NCBI RefSeq assembly: GCF_002794255.1
Contig: NZ_PGGW01000049.1
Span: forward strand, 25,998-89,997
Source: Streptomyces carminius
GTDB lineage: Bacteria > Actinomycetota > Actinomycetes > Streptomycetales > Streptomycetaceae
Length of the DNA stretch: 64,000 bases
Reading direction: 5' to 3'
The position numbers were made by a program, and so were the translations under genes. The notes under the pieces are model-generated. The model made no database searches, was not told the origin of the DNA, and saw only the letters and a program-made list of their open reading frames with translations. Positions 7,290 to 14,041 of this stretch are shown piece after piece. Positions within the stretch are counted from its first letter, which is position 1, and each line of letters starts with the position of its first letter.

Positions 7290-8422
7290 CTGCTGTTGAG
7301 GAGGCGTACGGGACCGCGCTGGAGCCGGTGGAGGTGGTCGACGCCGAGCTGGTGGAGGACGACGCCTCCGGCGCCGACGCGGTCGCCGTGCCCGATCCGG
7401 TGGCAGCCGTCCTGGCGGCCCTGGACACGGACGCCAAGGCTCACCTGGACGACATCCGGCCGAAGAAGACTAAGGACGGTTACGCGCGGGACTGGGAGAT
7501 CTGGGGGGAGTTTCACGACTGGCTCGCTGAGCGGACCGGCACCCGCCTGCCGCTCAGCAAGGTCACCGTGGGCACCTTCGTGTCGTTCGTGACGTACCTG
7601 GACCAGGTGGTCGAGGCGCCGCCGAACACGATCGAGCGCAGGATCACGGGCGTCACCTCGGAGGCCCGCAGGTTCGGCTACAGCGTGCCCAAGGAGGCCA
7701 CCGAGGCGGCCCGCCGGGCGCTGAAACCGCTCAAGCTGGACGAGAAGCGGATGAAGCGCGGTCGCGGCAAGGCGGCCGCCGTCACCCCGGCGGATCTGCG
7801 GAAGATGGCCAACGCTCCGCGCGAGCGCCAGCCGCAGCCGACCGCCCGGCGCCGCCGCGTCTTCCATGTGTCGGAGCTGGCCCGGCTGCGGGACCAGGCC
7901 CTGCACGCCTTGAAGTTCGCCGTGGCCGGGCGCAACGAGGAGATGTCCATCATGGACGACGTGCACGTTCGGCCCGTGGAGGAGGGGCTGATGGTGCACG
8001 TGCCCAGTGTGAAGGGCCGCCCGGCCCGGGACGTGCCTGTCACTTACGGAGAGGACCGTGCCACCTGTCCGGTGCGCTGCTGGCAGGCGTGGCAGGAGGC
8101 CAAGCTGGCCGCTGGTGCCGAACCCGGCGGCCCAGCGTTCCTGCCGGTCGACCAGTGGGGCCACCTGGGCACCGCGCGGCTGTCGCCCGACGGCGTCGGC
8201 CGCGCGCTCGCCCGCAGCGCGCAGTACGCGGGTCTGACCGGGCGCCGGATCACCGGCCACTCCGCCCGGCGCGGGCTGGTCACCACCGGCCGCAAGAAGG
8301 GCAAGCGCGTCGAGAAGCTGCGCCGTCAGGGCGGCTGGTCCGCCAACAGCCCGGTGTTCTGGGAGTACGTGGACGAGGGCGAGGCCTTCGAAGACGCCCC
8401 GACCGAGGGCATCGGCCTTTGA
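7286..8422 (+). CDS. tyrosine site-specific recombinase (integrase)
   Basis: A 378-residue protein whose ATG overlaps the micro-ORF stop. The N-terminal arm is acidic, then a SAM-like core-binding domain (about 50-150) and a catalytic domain. Visible catalytic residues are Arg216 (AGRNEE), a Lys in PSVKGRPARD, His325 and Arg328 in GHSARRG, and the nucleophile Tyr361 in FWEYVDE. Length fits the family. It could integrate or excise the element, or resolve multimers or repeats; no att site pair was identified near it. It is the last gene of the rightward operon and is followed by a strong terminator. Confidence 0.88.
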   Translation: MTAVEEAYGTALEPVEVVDAELVEDDASGADAVAVPDPVAAVLAALDTDAKAHLDDIRPKKTKDGYARDWEIWGEFHDWLAERTGTRLPLSKVTVGTFVSFVTYLDQVVEAPPNTIERRITGVTSEARRFGYSVPKEATEAARRALKPLKLDEKRMKRGRGKAAAVTPADLRKMANAPRERQPQPTARRRRVFHVSELARLRDQALHALKFAVAGRNEEMSIMDDVHVRPVEEGLMVHVPSVKGRPARDVPVTYGEDRATCPVRCWQAWQEAKLAAGAEPGGPAFLPVDQWGHLGTARLSPDGVGRALARSAQYAGLTGRRITGHSARRGLVTTGRKKGKRVEKLRRQGGWSANSPVFWEYVDEGEAFEDAPTEGIGL

Positions 8423-8437
8423 TCGAGACGGTCACTC

Positions 8438-8476
8438 ACGGCGGTGGCCGACGGGATTCCCGTCGGCCACCGCCGT
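8438..8476 (+). terminator. intrinsic terminator after integrase
   Basis: An 18-bp perfect stem ACGGCGGTGGCCGACGGG with loop ATT, 16 nt after the integrase stop. The apex reads GGGATTCCC, the reverse complement of the nonamer found in the leaders at 58-62 kb. Confidence 0.85.
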
Positions 8477-8744
8477 TTCGGGTGGCTCTTGGTGCGTTCT
8501 CAGCGCCGCTGTCAGCCCCGGCCGCTACCGTGTTGAGCACGGCCCGCGCACGGGCCCAAGCCCGCCTCAGCCCATGACTGGGAGCACTGAGGCGAAGGTG
8601 CCAGGACTTCGATCCCAGCGCATCAGTGCGTACCGCACCACCTCGCCGCCCGGCGGCGAGCACCGAATGCCCGCGCAGCTTCACGTTCTCGCTCGCGTGC
8701 ATCGGGTCATGGGTAACCGCTGCACGCTCCAGAGGAGAACTGCT

Positions 8745-9797
8745 GTGGTCAAGGGACATGGGAAGAAGCAGCGCGCCAAGAAGAGGGCCGCGCGCACCGG
8801 AGCCTCCCACGCATCGGCGGCCGCCGGCACCACACACAACCACCCCACGCCCGACACGGACCTCTTCACCGGGATGCTTCCGCACGTCGACGGCTGGGAA
8901 GCCAATCACGACCTGGCCACCCGGCTGGTCAGCGCTGCCTGGGCCGGGTGCCACCCCTGCCAGGCCTCGCTGTCGAGGAAGGTCCTGGCGGACCGGGCCA
9001 CGCTCGCCGGTCTGGCGGGCGCCTGCTACCTGAACCCGCTGGGGGCCGGTGTCCAGCACTCGGCTGCGGTCAGCCCTGTCACCCGCGCGTGGGCCGCGAA
9101 AGCGCACGGCAAGGCGTTCTCCGCGGACGCCGAAGCGGCGTTGCGGGCCGTCGCCGAGATGAGCGAGGACGAGGCCAAAGAGCTGCTGGAGGACACGCTC
9201 GACCACTGGGCAGGGGTGTCTCTGGCAGCGCTCGGGCTGGGGGACCGCCTCACCGACGCCCCGCCGAGCCAGCCGCCGGGCGAGGCGATGGACCGCTTCC
9301 GCGAAGCCGGAATCAACGTCATCACACTCGACGACCTGGACCTCGAACTGCCCGACGACATCGACGGCGTGGCGCACTACTCGGTGCTGCTGGCCCGCAC
9401 TGTGCTGCCGGACGGGCGGCCGTTCCCCATGCTGAGCCTGGAGTGCGAGACGGCCGGGGCCGGGATCGAGGACCTGCGCCGCCGCACCGACTGGCAGAGC
9501 TGGGACGGGCGCAAGATGCCCGCGCTGGACATCACCTGGCGGGTACGCGCGGACATCGCGACCCGCTCGCTGCGCTGCCTGGCTCAGGTCGACACCGAGG
9601 GCTGGGACATCGAGCCCCGCCTGTGGGACGCCAACGAGACCGTGTCCCTGCCCGAGCACTGGTGGGATCTGCTCGACCGCGCCCAGCACGTCCTGGTGGC
9701 CGGACCACTCAAGGGCGCACCTGACGAGAGCGGGCTGACCCGGGCGGCGGACTCCGGCGAGCTGCTGGCCGTCATCGCCCGCGTGTCCTTCTCCTGA
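8745..9797 (+). CDS. hypothetical protein, 350 residues, basic N-terminus
   Basis: GTG at 8745 sits 6-7 nt after GAGGAGA. The first 20 residues are strongly basic (MVKGHGKKQRAKKRAARTGA), then a helical domain with GCHPCQASL, and a C-terminal domain (HYSVLLARTVLPDGRPFPML and later WRVRADIATRSLRCLAQVD). No family recognised. The 268 bp upstream, after the integrase terminator, contain nothing else recognisable apart from presumed promoter sequence. A terminator follows at 9910. Confidence 0.7.
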   Translation: MVKGHGKKQRAKKRAARTGASHASAAAGTTHNHPTPDTDLFTGMLPHVDGWEANHDLATRLVSAAWAGCHPCQASLSRKVLADRATLAGLAGACYLNPLGAGVQHSAAVSPVTRAWAAKAHGKAFSADAEAALRAVAEMSEDEAKELLEDTLDHWAGVSLAALGLGDRLTDAPPSQPPGEAMDRFREAGINVITLDDLDLELPDDIDGVAHYSVLLARTVLPDGRPFPMLSLECETAGAGIEDLRRRTDWQSWDGRKMPALDITWRVRADIATRSLRCLAQVDTEGWDIEPRLWDANETVSLPEHWWDLLDRAQHVLVAGPLKGAPDESGLTRAADSGELLAVIARVSFS

Positions 9798-9909
9798 CCC
9801 TCCCCCACCCGTCCAGCCGAGGCAGACACGGCCCCGGTGCCGTCCGGCGCGCACGCACCTGCACCACGGGAGCGCTGTCCGCGCCGGGCGGTGCCGGGGG
9901 AGCGGGGGT

Positions 9910-9933
9910 CTGGGGGCCGGCGAAGGCCCCCAG
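9910..9933 (+). terminator. hairpin terminator
   Basis: CTGGGGGCC / GGCCCCCAG, a 9-bp perfect stem with loop GGCGAA, about 110 nt after the 350-residue gene. Confidence 0.6.
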
Positions 9934-9984
9934 CGCCCACCGGCCCCGGCACCCGACTCTTTGACGAGCAGACAGGAGGATCCC

Positions 9985-10098
9985 TTGACCCACCCCGACG
10001 AGGACGAGGTGAACCTCGCCCAGATCGCCCGTACGGCCGTCGCCAACTGGCGCCGGGCCCTTCCCGCCACGACCGAGACGACGGAGGTACAGGCATGA
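9985..10098 (+). CDS. 37-residue HTH-like micro-ORF coupled to exonuclease
   Basis: TTG at 9985 has an excellent AGGAGGA four bases upstream; the stop overlaps the exonuclease ATG at 10095 (ATGA). The peptide includes VNLAQIARTAVANWRRALP, resembling the helix-turn-helix (QIA-x-A-V-x-NWRRR) found at the N-terminus of Streptomyces plasmid N-6 methylases. It looks like a truncated HTH retained as a coupling leader. Start choice rests on the Shine-Dalgarno sequence. Confidence 0.55.
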   Translation: MTHPDEDEVNLAQIARTAVANWRRALPATTETTEVQA

Positions 10099-11609
10099 CG
10101 GACGCCGCGATCGAGACCCCGCAGACTACGGCCCCGACTTCCCGGCAGGAGCCGCCCCTGCCCGAGGCTCTGGGCGCCCGGCGGATCGCGCTTCTGCTGG
10201 CTGAGCACACCGGCGAACAGGTCACCGCCGCCGATGTCGAGGAGCTGGTCGACCAGGAGCACCTCGTCGCGATCGACTCCTACAAGGGCTGGCCGATGTA
10301 CTCGACCGCGGCCGCGCTCGACCTCGGCGCCGACCTGGTGCGGTCGGTGGTCGCCGAACGAGTGGCGTGGGAGGCGGCGAGCCTGCCCCGCGACGCCGCG
10401 GCGGAGCGAATCGGCTGGCACTGGAGCGACCTGGACCGCATGGGACGGGAGGGCCGCATCACCACCGGGCGCGGCGGGCGGTACCTGATCGCCGACCTGG
10501 ACAAGCTCACCGAGGAAGCCGACGGCGAGCAGTACGTCACCGCGCAGGTCGCAGCCACGGACGTGCTGGAGATCCGGGCGAGTGACTGGAGGTACGTCGA
10601 GGCCGCCGGGTGGATTCGGCCGGCGGACGTCTACGAGAAGGAGGTGGGACGGCACCGCACGGTCACTGTCTCCCTCTACCGGCTTGGTGACGTCCGCGCG
10701 CTGCGGGACCTGCCCGGCGTCGACTGGGAGGCAGTCCGGGGCCTGCCGAAGGGGGCACCGTCCCCGCTGCGTGAGTACGCCAGGTTGGCCCCGACCCGGG
10801 CGGCCGCCGTCCGCGGCTTCGCTCAGGGTCTCGCCGACCGGCACGGCGTGACCGTCTGGGCTTGGAACAGCCCGTACTCCGGCCGCTGGGAGCTGGACTG
10901 GGAACGGACGGAGGACACACCCACCGAGGCCACCGTGCGCCGGGAGCTGGCCAAGGACCCGGTGGTGGGCGCCTACGCGGGCGAAATCCAGCTGTGTCCG
11001 GAGTGGGGCAAGATCGCTCGGGAGGCCCGGCAGTTGTTGGAACCGGGCCGCGCGGTCGTGCTCGATACCGAGACGACCGACCTGTACGGCCGCACCGTCG
11101 AAATCGCCGTGATCGACGCGGCCACCGGTAAGAAGCTGATGGACACCCTGGTCAACCCCGGGGACACCGAGATCAGCGACGGGGCCCGCTGGGTGCACGG
11201 CATCACGAGCGAGATGGTCGCCGATGCCCGTCCGTTCGAGAAGGTGCTCCCCCGGCTCCGCAAGGTCACCAGGGGGCGGACGATCCTCGCCTACAACGCC
11301 GAGTTCGACCGGGCCGTGGTCCTGGGCGACGTCGCCCGGGTTGGGAAGAAGCCGATGCACCTGGAGCCCTGGGGCAACTGGTACTGCCTGATGCAGGCGT
11401 ACGCGGACTGGATCGGCTCCCGCCGCTGGCTCCGGCTCGGTGGCAGTCACCGCGCCGCCGGCGACTGCGAGTCGGCTCGGCAGGTACTGATCAAGATGGC
11501 GCAGGGCCGGGGCACGGCGTTCACCCCGGCGCCGCCCGTACCGGGTGACCCGGTCAGCGAGCCGCCGTCGGGGACGGTCCTAGCCGCGACCGCCGTGCCG
11601 ACCGCCTGA
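10095..11609 (+). CDS. DnaQ-like DEDDh 3'-5' exonuclease domain protein
   Basis: A 504-residue protein. Residues about 20-180 contain HTH-like regulatory-type segments, and residues about 318-470 are an exonuclease domain: VVLDTETTD (D and E of motif I near 323), ILAYNAEFDRAVV (motif II), and SHRAAGDCESARQVL (the H-x4-D of motif III near 451). All four catalytic acids and the His are present. It is an unusually long N-terminal extension for this family; the C-terminal 40 residues are Pro/Ala-rich. A role in processing plasmid DNA or RNA is likely but inferred. A decayed copy of its 3' end lies at 11737. Confidence 0.82.
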   Translation: MTDAAIETPQTTAPTSRQEPPLPEALGARRIALLLAEHTGEQVTAADVEELVDQEHLVAIDSYKGWPMYSTAAALDLGADLVRSVVAERVAWEAASLPRDAAAERIGWHWSDLDRMGREGRITTGRGGRYLIADLDKLTEEADGEQYVTAQVAATDVLEIRASDWRYVEAAGWIRPADVYEKEVGRHRTVTVSLYRLGDVRALRDLPGVDWEAVRGLPKGAPSPLREYARLAPTRAAAVRGFAQGLADRHGVTVWAWNSPYSGRWELDWERTEDTPTEATVRRELAKDPVVGAYAGEIQLCPEWGKIAREARQLLEPGRAVVLDTETTDLYGRTVEIAVIDAATGKKLMDTLVNPGDTEISDGARWVHGITSEMVADARPFEKVLPRLRKVTRGRTILAYNAEFDRAVVLGDVARVGKKPMHLEPWGNWYCLMQAYADWIGSRRWLRLGGSHRAAGDCESARQVLIKMAQGRGTAFTPAPPVPGDPVSEPPSGTVLAATAVPTA

Positions 11610-11632
11610 CACACCGCGCGTCCGCCACGAAA

Positions 11633-11679
11633 GCCGGGCCCATCCTCCTCGTACGCGACACGAGAAGGATGGGCCCGGC
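11633..11679 (+). terminator. hairpin terminator after exonuclease
   Basis: GCCGGGCCCATCCT / AGGATGGGCCCGGC, a 14-bp perfect stem with a 19-nt loop that itself can pair, 24 nt after the exonuclease stop. Confidence 0.75.
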
Positions 11680-11736
11680 GTGTCCTCAAACCAACAAGGG
11701 ACGGAAGAGACTATCCCGGCCCCGGGACTGGTAGGG

Positions 11737-11867
11737 GCATACGCGGGGTGGCTTGGGAGTCGGCGCTGGTTGCGGCTCGGTGGCGGGCACCGAGCCGCTG
11801 GCGGCTGTGAGGCCGCCCGGGAAGTGTTGATCAAGATGTCCGAGAGGTGGGGCAGCGCCTCCACCTC
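11737..11867 (+). pseudogene. remnant of a second DEDDh exonuclease 3' end
   Basis: The reading frame gives AYAGWLGSRRWLRLGGGHRA followed by AGGCEAAREVLIKM, closely matching the C-terminal exonuclease motif III of the intact gene (YADWIGSRRWLRLGGSHRA then AGDCESARQVLIKM). The catalytic Asp of H-x4-D is replaced by Gly, and everything upstream of the motif is missing. It is either a decayed duplicate or a left-over of recombination between exonuclease genes. Confidence 0.75.
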
Positions 11868-11945
11868 TCGGACGTCCGGCAGACATGGCGGCCGCCGCGT
11901 CCACCGGACGCGGCCCGACCGCGCGCCGGGGGCTACGGTTCACCG

Positions 11946-12584
11946 ATGACTGCCGCCGTATTCCTTGCCGCAGCCTCTCCGGCAGCGGCCCCTGCCTGGG
12001 TTTCCTACGTCGGACTGGCGGTCGCCGGCCTGTCCGCGCTGGGGGTTGTCTCCAACTTCCTTTCGACTCACCACCGCGAACAGCGCAAGCAGCGCGAACG
12101 CTATGCGGAACACATCTCCGCCTGGACCGGGCCCCGCGTCCCCGAGGTAGCGCGCCCCGGCAAGGAGGACAGCGCGGAGTCCTGGGGGCACCGGTTCCGC
12201 ACCATCATCGTGAACAACGGCTCGGAGCAGCCCGTCTACAACACCGTCGTAGCCGTCCCGACGCCGGAGGCGGAACTCCTTCCCGAGGAGGAACCGCTGC
12301 TGTACTGCGCTGTCGGGCTGATCCCGCCGGGAGAGAAGATCGAGGTGGACATTGGGGAGGCTGGTCAGTTCTGTCCCCAGTTCGCCGCACCGTTGCAGGT
12401 GTATTTCACCGACGCCCAGCGAATCCCGTGGTACCGCGACGAGGACGGGAAGTTGCACCGTAACCGCGCCAGGCCAGACGACGAAAGCCTGGGTGCAGGG
12501 GAGGGAACAGGGTTCGGCCGGAGGGTGAAACGCCTGACCCGCTGGCGCCGCACCCACGGCGCCACCCTGCCTCGAACTCAATAG
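11946..12584 (+). CDS. membrane-anchored protein, 212 residues
   Basis: ATG at 11946. The N-terminus holds one hydrophobic stretch (WVSYVGLAVAGLSALGVVS) followed by the charged THHREQRKQRERYAEHISAW, then a predicted beta-rich domain (TIIVNNGSEQPVYNTVVAVP) and a basic tail. It looks like a single-pass protein with a cytoplasmic domain. Such proteins are common in Streptomyces but the function is unknown. It stands alone between the exonuclease remnant and an operator-like repeat. Confidence 0.7.
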   Translation: MTAAVFLAAASPAAAPAWVSYVGLAVAGLSALGVVSNFLSTHHREQRKQRERYAEHISAWTGPRVPEVARPGKEDSAESWGHRFRTIIVNNGSEQPVYNTVVAVPTPEAELLPEEEPLLYCAVGLIPPGEKIEVDIGEAGQFCPQFAAPLQVYFTDAQRIPWYRDEDGKLHRNRARPDDESLGAGEGTGFGRRVKRLTRWRRTHGATLPRTQ

Positions 12585-12588
12585 ACAG

Positions 12589-12610
12589 CTGTCCCACAAC
12601 TGTGAGACAG
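12589..12610. promoter_or_regulatory. inverted repeat, possible operator
   Basis: CTGTCCCACA - AC - TGTGAGACAG pairs at 9 of 10 positions; an overlapping perfect AACTGT/ACAGTT dyad occurs at its right side. It lies 76-98 bp upstream of the gene at 12686, in an otherwise empty gap. Confidence 0.4.
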
Positions 12611-12685
12611 TTAGGTGTCCGCACGGAAGCGGCCGGTCGGAGAAGCGACCTCCGACCGGCCTGCGCCCACAGGGAGGAGACCCCC

Positions 12686-13306
12686 ATGAGCGTCACCACC
12701 GTACAGGTGATCCCCTGTACCAGCAGCGACGAGCTGTACCGCCGCTATCCCAGCCAGGGCGAGGCCCAGCCGGTGTACCTCCAGCTCGGGCTGGAGGACG
12801 GCATCCTGCACGCCAGCTACGACGCGCTGATCGGCAACGGCGCACCGCCGGAGGTGTTCCATGGCCGGGAGCGCCGCTACTACCTGCCGACCGTCCTCAC
12901 CGGCGACGGCGCGAACAAGCTGATGCACGAGCTCGCGCCCCTGGCCCAGCGCGTGGTCGACGGCGGCGAGGTGCGGTGGAACGGAAACAACTTCGTCGGC
13001 GTGCTGAACGAGGACGCCCGGGCCGCCGAGGACGAGATCCAGGAGCAGATCGGCGCCATCGAGACCGCGGCCGAGTGCAACGAGGACGTGCTGCCGGTGT
13101 GGGACGTCGACGGCGTGTGCGGCGGCGACGAGGTCGAGGAGCACGGCATCACCGCCGCCACCACCGACGAGGAGCTGGAGGAGATCGCGGCCAGGATCCT
13201 CAAGGACCACCGCGAGGGCATGAAGCAGCCCTGCGCGATCGTCGACGGCCTGGAGGAGTACCTGCGCGACCTGCGCGACCAGCTCGCCGAGTCCGAGAAC
13301 GACTGA
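12686..13306 (+). CDS. hypothetical acidic protein, 206 residues
   Basis: ATG at 12686 follows GGGAGGAGA. The first half is a folded domain (VQVIPCTSSDELYRRYPSQG ... YLQLGLEDGILHASYDA); the second half is acidic and helical with WDVDGVCGGDEVEEHG. No family recognised. It is a single-gene unit followed by its own hairpin terminator. Confidence 0.7.
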   Translation: MSVTTVQVIPCTSSDELYRRYPSQGEAQPVYLQLGLEDGILHASYDALIGNGAPPEVFHGRERRYYLPTVLTGDGANKLMHELAPLAQRVVDGGEVRWNGNNFVGVLNEDARAAEDEIQEQIGAIETAAECNEDVLPVWDVDGVCGGDEVEEHGITAATTDEELEEIAARILKDHREGMKQPCAIVDGLEEYLRDLRDQLAESEND

Positions 13307-13323
13307 CCGGCTCCCGCTCTCGC

Positions 13324-13369
13324 CCGGGAGGGGGCCGTTCCCGCGCCGTCTGGAGCGGCCCCCTCCCGG
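13324..13369 (+). terminator. hairpin terminator
   Basis: CCGGGAGGGGGCCG / CGGCCCCCTCCCGG, a 14-bp perfect stem with an 18-nt loop, 18 nt after the preceding stop. Confidence 0.75.
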
Positions 13370-13415
13370 CCTTCTCCCTCCCATTTCCATCTCTGCATCC
13401 GACTGGAGCCGTGCC

Positions 13416-13931
13416 GTGCCCTCCCCGAAGATCGACTTCCGCGCCGTGCCCCCGCTCGACAGGCTGATCGAGCAGCGCCGGGACTTCCCCGACACCCGCA
13501 ACGCCCCCCTGGCCAGCGCCCCGGACGAGCCCTACCAGGAGGCCCGGCCCGGCGCCGTGGCCGCCCGCGACCTGTACGCCTACTACCAGCTCACCACCGC
13601 CGAGCTGGAGGACGCCGCCCGCGAGCTGACCCACGACCAGGTGCTGGCCATCATGGAGGCCCTCCACGGCATCAGCCTGGATGTCACCTGGCTGACCAGC
13701 GCCCCAGCCCTGCTGTCCGAGGAGATCGCCGACGGCTACGGCGACGACGAAGACGGGCCGGACAAGGAGCGGCAGGACCTGGCGGACACGGTCGCCGCCT
13801 GGCCGCGGCTGCGGGCCCTGGCCGTGGTGGAAGCGGCCGTCGCCGCCCGCACCCGGATGCGCGGCGGCCAGAACCTGGACGCCGCACTGGCCGCGGTCGG
13901 CCTGCTGCGCACCCGGAAGCACAAGGCCTGA
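13416..13931 (+). CDS. hypothetical protein, 171 residues
   Basis: GTG at 13416 has GGAG upstream. The protein opens MPSPKIDFRAVPPLDRLIEQ and is mostly helical, with an acidic EEIADGYGDDEDGPDKERQD stretch near residue 110. No family recognised. It is bracketed by hairpin terminators, so it is probably a monocistronic unit. Confidence 0.7.
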   Translation: MPSPKIDFRAVPPLDRLIEQRRDFPDTRNAPLASAPDEPYQEARPGAVAARDLYAYYQLTTAELEDAARELTHDQVLAIMEALHGISLDVTWLTSAPALLSEEIADGYGDDEDGPDKERQDLADTVAAWPRLRALAVVEAAVAARTRMRGGQNLDAALAAVGLLRTRKHKA

Positions 13932-13946
13932 CTTCCTTGCCCGTCC

Positions 13947-13984
13947 GACGGCCGGGGCATCCGAAGTCGGCTGCCCCGGCCGTC
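13947..13984 (+). terminator. hairpin terminator
   Basis: GACGGCCGGGGCA / TGCCCCGGCCGTC, a 13-bp perfect stem with a 12-nt loop, 15 nt after the preceding stop. Confidence 0.75.
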
Positions 13985-14041
13985 TCCCGTCTCCGCCTCC
14001 CCGGCACAGGCCGGGAGCCCGCCCCGTACGAAGGAGTGCAG

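Noticed and set aside
7286..8422. attP/attB pair next to the integrase
   Set aside because: I could not find a matching direct repeat or tRNA end near the integrase in this window.
8436..11450. Long minus-strand open frame of about 1000 codons opposite the 350-residue and exonuclease genes
   Set aside because: It is antisense to well-supported genes, has no ribosome site, and its composition is the usual high-GC shadow.
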